Positions 12,352 through 24,100 of a DNA stretch of 64,000 nucleotides are shown in pieces. Every line of letters begins with the position of its first letter. Positions within the stretch are counted from its first letter, which is position 1. The stretch comes from Isoetes taiwanensis (taxonomy: Eukaryota > Streptophyta > Lycopodiopsida > Isoetales > Isoetaceae), in assembly GCA_021234155.1 (NCBI GenBank), contig JAJEKV010000072.1, positions 6,883,335 to 6,947,334 on the forward strand, in the 5' to 3' direction. The notes beneath the pieces were generated by a model. It had not been told where the DNA came from and ran no database searches. It saw only the letters and a program-made list of their open reading frames with translations. The position numbers were made by a program, and so were the translations under genes.

Positions 12352-13330
12352 TCAAGTCACATGTAAGCCAAACAATGGAGTTGCTTGTAAGACATCTAAT
12401 CCATCTAAGGCAAGTAAACCATCTAATCCAGATAGACAACTGTCTACCTCTTGGTTTTCTACTTTCTTTACAGTTTTGCATGCAAAAAAATTTAGCATTA
12501 CGAGAAGCATAATGGTCAAACCTACTACAACCGTTACCAGAATCCCTAGTATTGCCTTGCTCATACAGTCTTTGTTTGAGGATCTTATCTCTATCCTTCC
12601 TGTTGATAACACATCATTTCTAAACTTGATAACCCATGCATGGTTGTGTCATTTTCAAAGCCTCCAAAGATGTCATCTAGAGCATCCCTTCTCTAAGAAG
12701 CAAAATGCAGAGCAAGAGCAATTTGATAGGCACATTTCCTAGCAGCTATTAAAACTATATCCCATGAAGCCAGATGAGTTAAGATTAAATAAGTAGTTAC
12801 CTGTTGGAATGAAATGGTTATTTCGTTCAGTTCATTTTGTGAAGGCGTCATTCCAGAGTTTGGAGCTCTGCATTTTGCACTAGAAACTGTCATGCTTACA
12901 TTTGCTTCCACATTAATATTATTTTGCAGAAGACATTTGCTTCTCTTTTATTTTGGCAGAGCCCTTATGGACGACATGCCATAGAAAACTGGCATGGATC
13001 TTCAAACATTTTGGACACATCCCAGACCATGGAGTCCTTATTGCTTATGAACAACAATACCGTCTGGTTCTAATCTGACAAACTGCAATATATTACCATA
13101 TGAGCTGTTAGAACTAGGGATCTCCAACAACTTCACTAGTTTGCAGGTTGAAGAACCACCAAACTCCAGTTCAACGATGTTGGCTTTGTACACAATAGAA
13201 GGCTAGTTGCACTGATTTGAACTATAGGATTTGATGCCTCTTTGTCTGTTATATTGAGATCGAAGGCTAGGCTGTTGATTTTCACAACAGTAATGTAGAA
13301 CACGTCTTGCTCGGTAGATAAATTTGATCT
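12352..13330 (-). pseudogene. Lectin/S-locus-type receptor-like gene, degenerate fragment
   Basis: On the minus strand, after a TTGCAG acceptor near 13093, the sequence encodes FVRLEPDGIVV, typical of the end of a bulb-lectin domain. It is followed, after frame changes, by FEDPCQFSMACRP and GLCQN, resembling the DPC...CGPYGLC signature of S-locus/G-type lectin receptor proteins. A later exon (about 12895-12802) ends in NEITISFQQ before a GTAACT donor. The next exon leads into a hydrophobic membrane span, AILGILVTVVVGLTIMLLVM, then a short basic tail (12612-12352). The order ectodomain, membrane span, cytosol fits a receptor-like protein. No kinase domain was found downstream within 1 kb. Stops at 13060 and 12990 suggest decay. 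The family assignment rests on short motifs and is tentative. Confidence 0.4.
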
Positions 13331-13383
13331 GCTAACTAACCGGGTAAAATATTGGCTCCCTAACTAAACATTCGAAACCATGC

Positions 13384-13530
13384 GTATATCGAGTTCGATA
13401 TACGTATGGTGTATAAAAAAGCGTATAAAATTGATATATAGTAGTATATCGAGTTAGATATACAATAGTATATCGAACTCGATATACTATAGTATATCTA
13501 ACTCGATATACTACTATATATCAATTTTTT
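13384..13530. repeat. Palindromic TATATCGA(G/A)..TCGATATA repeat cluster, copy 1
   Basis: The motif TATATCGAGTTCGATATA and close variants occur about four times in both orientations, so the segment can fold extensively. Its left flank, with CCCTAACTAAACATTCGAAACC, is repeated in inverse orientation at the right flank of the similar cluster at 35.2-35.5 kb. This suggests one dispersed repeat family, probably MITE-like. Confidence 0.8.
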
Positions 13531-13559
13531 TTTGTGTTTTTTCCGGGTTCTTCGGAGCC

Positions 13560-16330
13560 TTTGCCCTAATGCGAACAAAACCCTAATGCGGCCGCCATTG
13601 TATTCTGCTCTAGTGGTGTGCTGGTCGTTGATGCTTCGACATTTCGGTCTGCCTCCTGATTCTGTTCTCGGGCTGTAATTGTTTCCCCCTTCATGATACT
13701 TGAAGCTATTTGGAGGCGTCTTTTGAGGCTGTGCGCGCTTCCTTTGGCTATACTTCTCTGGAGTTGTTCTCTTCTGCAGTTGTTCTTTGAATCGTCGATC
13801 CTTGGGTTCACCAAGTTGCATGCAAGTCCGCGTGCAAGTCATCGGCTCGCCTCGCCTTGCCTCACCTAGTTGGTTCTCTATCGAGCTTCCAATCTTCCTT
13901 GCTGATCCCCTCGATGACCTGGCTTGGACGTTGTCACGTTCCTCAGTGCTATGCCGTCTTCTTGTCTTGAGGTATCCTCCGGTGGTTTTGATTGTGCCCG
14001 TCAGTTTTGATCCTCATGTTGCCTCTAGGAAGCTCGTGGAAGAAGTCGGTTGCTAACACTTCTCCAGCTTTCAGTTCGACTTTTTTTGTCCCTCTATGCA
14101 TGTCGGTCTCTCTGTCAAGTAAAGCTTCATGGCTCTCCTCCTCACTGGCTATATATTGTCGGGTGATGGATCCTTATATTTGCGCAGCTTGACCCTTGAG
14201 TTGAAGAAGTACCTGCCTTAGATATAGTCTTGTCGTTGAATAGCCTGGCTATTATCTTGAACTCTCTTTTTGCCGAAGGTGCTTCAGTTGCTATCCTTGT
14301 CGTTAAGGTGTCGAGTGCTTCTACCTTGGGCGTTTGATGTCCCTCATGTCGGAGATACGATCGGCTTCTTTTCTTCTAATTACTGGTAGGAGTACCTGAC
14401 GAAGCCATCACCTAGTTGTTGAAGGCATATCTCCTCGTCGCAGTGCCTTTCGTAAGTGCATCTCCATCTAATACACGTGTCATAGCGCATCACCCTATAT
14501 TAGCACAAGGTGGAATTATGGTCGTCGAGATGTTGCCTTCTTAGTTGGCTCGTTGATGTTGGGTCGTTCCTCCTTCGATTGTTGAGGCCCTTGTGTCGTA
14601 CGTTCATCAAGTGTTGCCGCTGCCACAAGAGGTAGTGTTGCGTCCTGACGATGTTCTGGTGCAGCGCTGATGATCTTGACATGACCGGTGTTGTCTCTTG
14701 TTCTGACATTGGGTGGACGAGAGGTCTTCTACTTGAGGGCACTTCCGGAAGTGTCTTGGCCTCTGGTCGTTTCTCCCTCGTACTTGCTCTTCCATTTTGA
14801 CCTTGGGCTATAGTTGTGCTTCCTTGCTTCCTCATTTGGTAGTCGAAGTGAAGGAGCTTCCTGATCTACGCGCTAAATCCGTAAAACATGACTTTAAACT
14901 CATGTTTCTCCACTATATCTATGAGCACCCGAGATATACAATAGACATATACGCATTTACATTGGGATTTTAATTCATCCACTTTTTTCAAACAACTACG
15001 AAGATCTACTTAAGTGTTTATACTGCTTTAGGGTTTCCCCTCCTCCTATCGCATTTGATCCTTCGGTTTTGCTGTATCTTCTTCGGGTTGACTCCGGGAT
15101 TCCTTGAGATGCTGCTACTATTGTTGAGCTTCATGTCTGATCCGATCTCGTCACCCCAAGTTGCGAAGAGTGTTCGTCGATGTGATCCCTTGAAAAAGAT
15201 GTTCCTCCTTAATGTGTATGTCCGTCGTAAGGAATGCGGTGGCCGCTCAACATCCCTATATGCAGTGTGTCGTTGCAAGGTTGCCGATGTGCGGTGCCAT
15301 TGATCGGTTGATCACCTGGCTATTGCAGTCGGGCGTTCTTGAATGTCTTCGAAGCTCTGAGATCGTGGTCGGTAGGCCGGCATTGTCATTCCTCCGCAGG
15401 TTGAATTTCTGAGTGCGACTCCTGTTGCTTGGGCTTTGCTTCATTCCGAGGTGCCTCTCCTGTGCCTGGAAGTGTGGTAATCTCCATTGCCCCTACCATG
15501 GCTCCTTCTGGTCGCCTTTGGTGACTTGTACCTGCTGGCTAGGTCGTCTCCTCCGTCCCTTGGATCCTATCCATTCGAGTCTCGCACTCCTTGGCTGACG
15601 TAGTATAAAGTCGTCCTTCCTTTGCTTTCTAGGTGTTTCTGGGTCCCGAATTCTTGTTTGAGCGGAATATTCTCCTCCTTGATCTTGCCCCTAATGCTGA
15701 TATAGGCCTTCAAGTCGGAGATGTTCCCTGATATGCGTCTCCTCCCCCTCATGGTCTCCTACCTTTTGGGACCGATGAAAGTTCTCCTGCTGGTGCAAGG
15801 GAGCTGGAAGCTCGTCCGGGTCAGCCTTAGGTGCTTTGTGGTTGCCTAGCTTGGTTGCTCCTTTTGTTGACGTTGCATGACATTCGCTTGAACTGTTGGG
15901 CTGCAAGGTCATGGTTGTCTTCCCTCCGGTTTCTATACGCTCCTGTGTCGCCATGAATTCTCTCCTCGACGGAAGATTATGCCCTCGGCCCTAGCTCATT
16001 GATGCTAACGTGGCATTCTTCGTCTAAGCGTATTTTGTCGCCTTGGCGTTCTTCCATTTGAAACTCATGTGCGTCGAGCTGGTGAAGGCGTTGAGATCGT
16101 CTTTCTGATGTGAGCTCGTGGACATGGTAGCCGGGAGGTTGACATCTAGAAGATTCTTGATGCCGTTGATTACCGAATATTCTTCCCATTTGATGAAGAT
16201 TGATGATAGGCCGGTGGTGTCCTGTTCTACTCTTTTGTCGGTTGAGGTGTTTGTCGTTGTGCTTCCCTCTCTTGGGTCTGCCTTTTTGGTCTCCTCTCCT
16301 TATCTGTCTGTACATCAGCTAGGACCTTGA
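13560..16330. other. Less A+T-rich block, no recognisable gene
   Basis: Base composition shifts upward in G+C and short open frames appear on both strands (for example 14835-14500 and 16315-15977 minus, 13787-14056 plus). None contains a domain I recognise; long Arg/Gln/His-rich translations are what unselected G+C-richer DNA gives. The block could be a decayed retrotransposon interior, but no RT, integrase or protease motif was seen. Confidence 0.3.
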
Positions 16331-17123
16331 TGTCTTCAAGGAGTTGCGCCTCTAGCTCTTCTGTGGCTCTGGCCCCGTCCTTCGAAAGTAACGCTCGTAT
16401 ATCCTAGAGTCTAAGGGTCTACTTGAAGGGCTCTCCTACAACATTTTGGGCTCTATAAGCAAGCAAGATGGCTCGAGCAGCATTACTGGAGACATGTCTA
16501 TAATCTCCAAGTCTATGGACATTAGGACGTGTGGTATGGTATGACGTGAGGGTTGTTTTGCAAAACCTCCATGATGTTTGAGGCATACTCTAAGGTCCTA
16601 GCAAAGTTGGTTTGGGGGAGTCCAATCTCTACACATGGAGTGACTTGGGGAGCTCTAGACTCTAGCTCCTTTCTAGGTATCCTGGCAATAGGGAGTGTCA
16701 ATGTGGCGGCTGTATAGGTCAAACTCTATTAGAAGGACACAAAATTAGGTCAAGGTTTATGCCTTTGGCATGAGCAGAGGTGATGTACCAACAGTTGGAC
16801 TTGGGTTGCTATGCTGAGGTCTAGATGACTATAACAAAGGGGTGTTCTTGGGCACTTCTATCTAGGAGTAAGGCATCAGCTTTGAGCCGAGGCAATATTT
16901 GTGAGGTACTACTGGGGTATGCTTCTATTTACAAATAAACCACAGTTTGGAAAAACAATTCAAGGTTTTGAGCAATTTTGGTCATTTTGAGCTGGGGTTT
17001 GACATTTCTAGCCTAATTTGAGGTCATAAATGGATTCTAGGCTGTCTAACGGTCCTATTGCAACAAATTTCAGGCGATTTGGAGCTCTGTAGCTCAAGTT
17101 ATGGGGTTTGAAAAATCGGACCG

Positions 17124-18222
17124 CTCTAAGAGTGCGCGAGGAGGGTGTTAGGTTGGGACCTAAGTGGCCTCTGGCACACTCTTGGAGGTGTTGGTCTATC
17201 TATGCCTAATGGATGCCAAGAACCAGCTGGAAGGGGTAAATTTCTATTAATTTTCTTCCTAAATGCAAGTTTCTTTGTTTATTTACTACGTTTGGAGCAA
17301 GTAGGGCTAATCAAGGGCCCAGTTGGCTGGATCACTCTAAGAGTCTTGTGGGGGGTTAGGTTGGGACCTAACTATGCTCTGGCGCACTCTTGGAGGTGTT
17401 GGCCAAAATGTCACATTTGCTCCAGATCTAATACTGTACCTAATGAAATACACATTTTTAAACGACTATATATCTTTATTATTCAAAATTTTCATACACT
17501 ACATATAAGCCTGTCAGTTACAAAAAGCAGCTTGTGTTCTATTTATCTGTCCTCTTGATGTACTTCGCCAGTCTCATGTCTTTCGGTGTCTTTTGCGTGG
17601 AGCGTGCACGCCAATGAGTCTTCAAGTGTTGCACGACCTCCATCTCTGCCTTGCTTAATTTCTTGGTTTGTTGATGAAATCCTCCATATCTCGAATCGAA
17701 GCTAGGTCTTCTTCAACTATTTTCTCTCGAACCCCTCTAAGCATGCGCGAGGAGGGTGTTAGGTCCAGACCTAACTATGCCCTGACGCACCCTTAGAGGT
17801 GTTGTCCCTTTCCGCATTAAACTTATCCAATTTACACAATTTAACATGCGTTTCCCACTAATTTAATCATTCTAAACAAGATTCTATTATTACCTTTACC
17901 ATTTGAGTAAGTTATGATCAATTTTTGAGGTCACTTTTAGGGATGCCTCTAAGAGTGCGCGAGGAGGGGGTTAGGTCGGGACCTAACTATGCTCTGGCGC
18001 ACTCTTGGAGGCATTGTTCCAAAAGTGACTTGTACTTAATGTTTTTCGATATTTTAACATATAATTCTAGCTATTTCGAGCTTTTTGATTGGGATTTCAT
18101 CTTTTATTTTATCATTTGGACTTCCTAAGGCCAAGTTCTAGGGTTCATATGGGGTGACTACTCTAAGAGTCTTTGAGAGACCCATTAGGTCGGACCTAAC
18201 ATGCTCTGGCGACTCTTGGAGG
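17124..18222. repeat. Array of five conserved hairpins spaced about 212 bp
   Basis: Five units start near 17124, 17335, 17735, 17947 and 18161. Each is 60-67 bp and has outer arms CTCTAAGAGTGCGC and GCGCACTCTTGGAG, with inner arms GTTAGGTC and GACCTAAC. The result is a hairpin stacked on a hairpin. Intervals are about 211, 400, 212 and 214 bp, so one position may have lost its unit. The spacers between units are not similar to each other by eye, unlike a simple satellite. Changes in arms often leave pairing intact. Function is unknown. Confidence 0.85.
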
Positions 18223-19874
18223 TATCGACGAAAGTGCCTGAAATTTAGTAGGCTCTCTTAAGTGCTTTTTAGATCTGTTTGTTCTATCTTACCTATGTTC
18301 TCTAATTATCCTAATCCTAGATAATTACTAACTCTACCAGGAAAAAAAAAATTTCCGCTACTTTCGAGGTTTGTGCTTGGGCTTTTACCTCCAAGACTGA
18401 ATGTCTAGATGAGTTAGTTCCTATAGGGTTTGCCGCTCGATCCTCGATTCCGCCAAGATCGAGCTCGATACCATTAATGACGGCCCGGCTCATATCACGA
18501 TGCCCGATCATTATACAAACGGAGATCATCCCTCAAACCAAACATCGCCACGACATGAGGCCGTCCACCTAACATCGGGCCCTTGATGGTGGCCAAGAAC
18601 CCGACGGGAAGAATGGGCGTGTCATTCATCCCGTCTCCCCGGGATCGACCTAGGCTGCGGAAGCGTAAACAAAACATGAGCACATGGCATCAATCAACAA
18701 TAACATACCCACCTCGAAGGGTGGTCCACCCATATCCGCAAGATGGCTGCAACAACACATCGGTACATCAACATAACATGGGGAAATCCTACCCGGGCTC
18801 GGACTCATGGGGAAAGGCCGGCGGCTTGGGGTCTCCGGTAGCAATGCGCAGGTAATTCATGGCAAATGGATTTGGGCTGGCATAGGAACATGGTCGTTGG
18901 GTAGTCCACTCCATCCGCCCCTCCTGTGCATACTTTGCGGATAGGTGAAAAGTATTGAGGCGACCGTAGCTTTCCGGGGTGAATAGCCAGAGGGGCTACT
19001 GCTACTGGGTTGCATCTCCCCAGCCCCGATGAGGCAGGAGGGGATCACTCCCCTCCAGAAGGTTCATGCCAATCACAGGCGAGCTAGAGAGCCACTGCTC
19101 GTATTCGACTTCAACTCACTGGAAGGTGACGCATCACCCCACGAGTGTCGAGCCCATGCCTTGCCTGCACGCAGTGACAAGCCATTAGGCCTAGCTCACA
19201 GCGTTCCCCGGCCGTCGTTACGCGCCAGCGGGATCAACCGTGATTAGATATGCCCTCCCTTGTCAGCCGGTCTAGCTCCGCCACCCACCCAAAGCGGGCT
19301 CTTATGCACAGGCCGCATTAATTGGGAATTAATGGGCTAAAACTAGGATCATACAACTACTTGGGCTCTGGGTCTCTACCCCCCTTCCCAATACACAAGA
19401 GTGGCGCATAGAATGTCAAAACATCATCACAACAGAACTGAAAATAATAGAATACATCTATTCTAATCTACCTAATCATACATGGTTAGGTTCCTTTGTT
19501 AGTGTCTATCATTCTTAGGTGTAGGGGTAAGCCTATAGCTAAGAATGGATGCTAAACCCACTTGAAAGAGGCACGATAACTTCGGATCTACCTATTGAAT
19601 CAACCACCCACCCGCATCTTGGCTGGCTCCCACTCCTCTCAAAGCGTCCATCTTTGCCGATCTCGGTCGGCTGATCTTGGATCGAAGCCGCAACCTGGGA
19701 GATCCGACTTCTATGCTCCCATTCGGCGGAAATGCATCCCTCCGCTGCTCAATCAGGAGACTCAGGGGCTGAGAACTGAAAGGGTTTCCCTTTTAGGGTT
19801 TATGCCCCTTTATCCCCACGAATTTAGGGCTGGTCCCTTTTGGTCAATGGGTCATTGCCACATGGCAAAAAGGG
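18223..19874. other. No supported gene
   Basis: The sequence is of mixed composition, with G+C-richer parts at 18.4-19.3 kb. I examined it for rRNA and tRNA and for LTR-element domains and found none. Its closeness to the hairpin array and palindrome cluster suggests it is part of one repetitive unit, but no boundaries are visible. Confidence 0.3.
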
Positions 19875-20042
19875 ATTATATTCACATGTTGCTTTAACAT
19901 GTGCAATATAATGGTTCACAAGGACGTACCCTAGGGTACTACCCTTTACGGTCGCCGTGTACATGTCGTCTGAGTCGACATGTACTAGTGACGTGTCAGT
20001 ATAATATACGTATTCATACCGTATATTATGCTGGAACGTCAC
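19875..20042. repeat. Cluster of four palindromes/hairpins
   Basis: The four are: ATTATATTCACATGTT paired with AACATGTGCAATATAAT (19875-19912); a perfect GTACCCTAGGGTAC (19926-19939); GTACATGTCG paired with CGACATGTAC (19959-19984); and a long imperfect stem, GTGACGTGTCAGTATAATA with TATTATGCTGGAACGTCAC (19988-20042). They occupy most of 168 bp. Confidence 0.85.
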
Positions 20043-20048
20043 AAGTGC

Positions 20049-20091
20049 GGCCAGCCAAAAGCTTGTTCGGCCAACCAAAAGCTTGTTCTTC
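20049..20091. repeat. Two tandem copies of an 18-bp unit
   Basis: GGCCAGCCAAAAGCTTGTTC is followed at once by GGCCAACCAAAAGCTTGTTC, directly after the palindrome cluster. Confidence 0.85.
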
Positions 20092-20927
20092 CCTCTAAGT
20101 CCATTGCTATACCGGATCCTCCTTTGATACTTTTGGACTCTTGCCTTCTAAAATCAGAGCTTTATTGCAATACCATTTGAAGCTCTTGACAATAGTTCTT
20201 CCATTTGACTGGATTTGATTTGTTAAAATGGATATTATCTCTAAAATGGACAACAATAAGATACACTGATGTGCTGATGTTCTTAAACCGACGACTTCAT
20301 TCCAGGTAACCGGAGTTTCATCTACCGACTCTTCTTATTTTGATGTTTCTGAAAGCAAGGAGCACTCAGAAAACTGCGAATCAGCAAGATGAAATATCTC
20401 AGAAACCATGTGAATATCAGGAAAGATCTAACCTTTCTTGTGCAATGACATCTTGTTTAAAAGTTCAAGGGATGCAAATTTATCTGCTGTAAACATAAAC
20501 CTAAGCATCAAATATTATTAATGCATGAGAAACTTGGTATTCTACCATAGAGGCAGGCTACTTTTCGTCCCATCAATATATCGGCTCCAATAATTTTTGG
20601 GCCAGTATGACTTACATTTATTGGCTTTCTCTATGACATTGGTGCTGACCATATGCTGCTCCATGTTCTAAGTAACATTTTGTAAATAATAATTCTAAAG
20701 TGGCCGTGTTTTATCTTCATCCTGGTCGCTCATGTATCACTGTTCTAGCTCTATAATGGGTAGAAGCACGAAAGGGTGAGCAAAAAAAGTGCCCGTATTT
20801 TACATTTACAAATTCAAAATGTAAGGAAATCCCTCCCCCCCAGAAATTATTATTCTTGGAATGAATCATTAATAGGGCAAATAATTTTGAACTCTCCTCC
20901 CGCGCTCTGTTCAACCTTCCTCCCGCT

Positions 20928-21078
20928 CGAACCTCCATAGCCGAAAGCTTGACATCCATATTCGAACCTCCATAGCCGAAAGCTTGACATCCATATTCGA
21001 ACCTCCATAGCCGAAAGCTTGACATCCATATTCAAACCTCCATAGCCAAGATCAGGACCTCCATAGCCAAAAGCTTGC
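20928..21078. repeat. 35-bp tandem repeat in the leader of the copy B accessory gene
   Basis: Three nearly identical 35-bp units containing CCTCCATAGCCGAAAGCTTG run from 20928 to 21032, followed by degenerate partial units to about 21078. They end 35 bp before the probable start codon at 21113 and could be protein-binding sites or simple leader repeats. Confidence 0.9.
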
Positions 21079-21112
21079 ATTTTCAGAGAGCTGAAGCACC
21101 AGGGAAGAGATC

Positions 21113-24100
21113 ATGACGAAACAGCTTGGAACAAAGACATCTCCAAGGAAATCTCCTCGTAACAAACCTGTAAAGCCCATGCCAAGGTCTCCCACTAGAA
21201 TTGTCGCCCGAAAACTCAAGAGTGGGTCTTCTTCAGATCGGAGGTCTTGCCTTGCGAAGTTTGACAAGGTAAGCATCAGGCAGCTTAGGAGCAACAATTT
21301 TGATAGCATGTTTCCAGGGCTAGTGCAAATAGTGCAGGATGTTTGGGGTTCTGAAGCCCCTGCTGTTAGGGGTTATCAAGAGTGCAGGATTAAGCCTGGT
21401 TGGATGGCAGATTTTTTTTCTGTGTATGAGCACGTTTTTTGTAGGAGGGACATTGCAAATCATCACATTCCATTGTATTTTGCCCGAGCATATGCACTTC
21501 ATTACAAAGGAGTAAGCATTGATTGGGATGAGGCGAAAAGCAAGTGCAAGTCTTCATTCAAAAGGCTTTCAAAAAGAATCGACCGACTGTAATTAGCTTC
21601 TGAAAGTCTTCCAATGTTAAAGCTATTAAATGTATGCCTCAGGTAGAATTGGGGCAGCAGTTGGAAATGATGAAAAGGTGGAGGGAAACAAGAGCATTAG
21701 ATTCTGCCTCCATGCTTGATGAAATCTGAGACTTTAAAAGAGAAAAAGGAAAACAATGGAAATTGAACTGTTGAAGCATGAGAGTGATAAGAGCTTCTTG
21801 ACAAGACTTGTGCCAGAGTAAAGATGCAAAAATATGTGAGCAGCTCAAAGATTATGACGGGTTTAAAAGCAAGCGGGAAGCCAATCGATGTGCAAATGGC
21901 TTTGGCATCCCATTTAGAGGAGGAGAAATCAAGTTATGTTGTTGACTTAGATGCTCTAATGATTCCCATTGATTGTTTAAAGGCTGATTTGCAAGAATTA
22001 GAAGCGCCATTGAAAAAATCAGCAAGGATTTGGAAGTTAATTCCAACCGTGAGAATAGAATAAAGGAGATGACTAAGCATTTGGAAAGATCAGACCCGAT
22101 AGGCTGCAGCCCGCTCCCATACTCGCAAAGAAAGGCGGGCTTCATTCTCACATATAAGCAATACTTGCAAAGCGGTGCAATGATTGCCTTGACTTCGACC
22201 ATGGTAATATCTCCACTTTGTGGTCATACATATTGTCTATTTTGTCTTATATTCAGGGTTTCAACGACGAATACATGTGTACATGATTGTTCATGGTCCG
22301 AGGACCTGCGACACTGCTTAGGAATCCCTTAGAAGGTACATCTATTTCTATTTTGATTACATAATTAATTTGAGTGTACTTAGATGTAGTTAGTTTCCAT
22401 CATGTACATAATCAGTATTAACATTTGATTTGGCGTGGTTTTGTCTTTCTTGTAAAGAGGAAATGTATTTGCTTCTGTACTTTTACATTTACATGTGCCA
22501 TGAAGTGCTTTTCTGGAATTCCTTTACAGGGTGTATTAATAGGGTGTATTGCATTGACTGTACTTTGCATTTACATGTGATCAGAAATGCATATGAATTT
22601 GGTATTTGACTTTCCTTTACATTCAATGCTGAATGATGTATTTGATAGGGTGTATTGATAAAATATTTTGTTCTGAAATACATTTGAATTTAGTATTTGG
22701 TTTTCCTTTACATTGTGATAGCTATGTACACTAATGTACTTCTATTTTGTCGTTACATTATCAGCAGAAAGTTTGCCTGTAGTAAAAACCTACTTGCATG
22801 TAATTAACATTTGTTCTGTTTTGATTTGCATCTGATTGTTTTTTCTTCAGATTTTGCTTCTATCTACTCTACATCTCCCCTTGATTCTGAATCAAGTGTT
22901 TACATTTTTATTGACACCCAATTGTGTCAAAACGCATATGGGTAGTATCAAGAAAGGAAGAAGTAAAACTGCAGGTAAACTAAACAATTCATGTTTCGTG
23001 CACTATGCTTAAGTTCTGAATATAGCAAAATTTCATGTTGTAGGTGAAAAGAAGAATGTTATTGAGAAGGGGTTGCATTTACCATTCTCAGACATCCCAA
23101 TTGCTGAACCTGGCACAAAAGATGCTGCTGCTATCGATGTTGGAAGTCCATCCACATCTACATCACCTTTGAGAATTGCAACAACTCATAAGCAATCAGT
23201 GCATGATTTGGAGACGAGGGGTATGTGGAAGGTAGGGTGATTACATTCTCGATTACATTAAGATTACATCTGTTGTAGTTAGAGTTCACTAATGTTCAAT
23301 ATTTTGCAGCAGAGGTTGTTTTCCAAAAAGAGATCCCCCTGTTGAAGCCGAAGCCGCTATTATTGAGCAACTAGTGAAAGCCCGTAAAGTAATTCTCTCT
23401 CCTTTTCGGGTTTCTATTTTTTTTTGTATTTTGAAACTTACGTTGACGTGTTTACAGATAAAATTATTGAAGATGTTGGTGACGACATTGAAAACAGTCC
23501 TGAAGCTGCTGTTTTTCAAGTTGAGGAAAAGGCTTGTTCTTTGGCAGGTACGTGTTTCTTTTTTTGTCTTGCTTTCAAAACATTAGAATGAAGCACTTTC
23601 TTGTCTTCAGAGACTTGCGACGATTCAAAGGAGCTAGATGATGTTGAAGAAGCCTTGGAGATTGCAGCCAAGGCAACGACTAAATTTATGGTCAAAGCTG
23701 ATGCCAAAACAGCTGGAAAAAAGAGAGTGCAAACCCGAAGCGAGGGGACATCCACGCAAAGCGGTAATTGCTAGCTTACATTGACTTACTTATACTTCGG
23801 TAGCTTATTATATTTTACTCGCGTTTTGCAGGTCTAAACCACTGGAAACAGAGATTGGAAGGTATCAATTTATGCTTTATTGTCATGGATCAATTGTTAA
23901 TATGACACTAACATTGACTTACTTATACTTCAGTAGCTTATTATATTCTACTCGTTTTGCAGGTCTAAACCACTGGAAACAGAGATTGGAAGGTATCAAT
24001 TTATGCTTTATTGTCATGGATCAATTGTTAATATGACACTAACATCTTGGATCCGACAACGTAAAATGATGACAAGGATAAACTTATGGAATTTCACGCC

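Noticed and set aside
13498-16330. Several open frames on both strands as genes
   Set aside because: Overlapping antisense frames of 60-115 codons with Arg/Gln/His-rich content and no domain are expected by chance in this composition.
17124-18222. CRISPR-like array of regularly spaced repeats
   Set aside because: Units are 60-67 bp hairpins, spacers are about 145 bp, the genome is eukaryotic and there are no cas genes.
18340-19300. Possible ribosomal RNA or organellar insertion
   Set aside because: G+C content is raised, but none of the conserved rRNA blocks or organelle genes I know are present.
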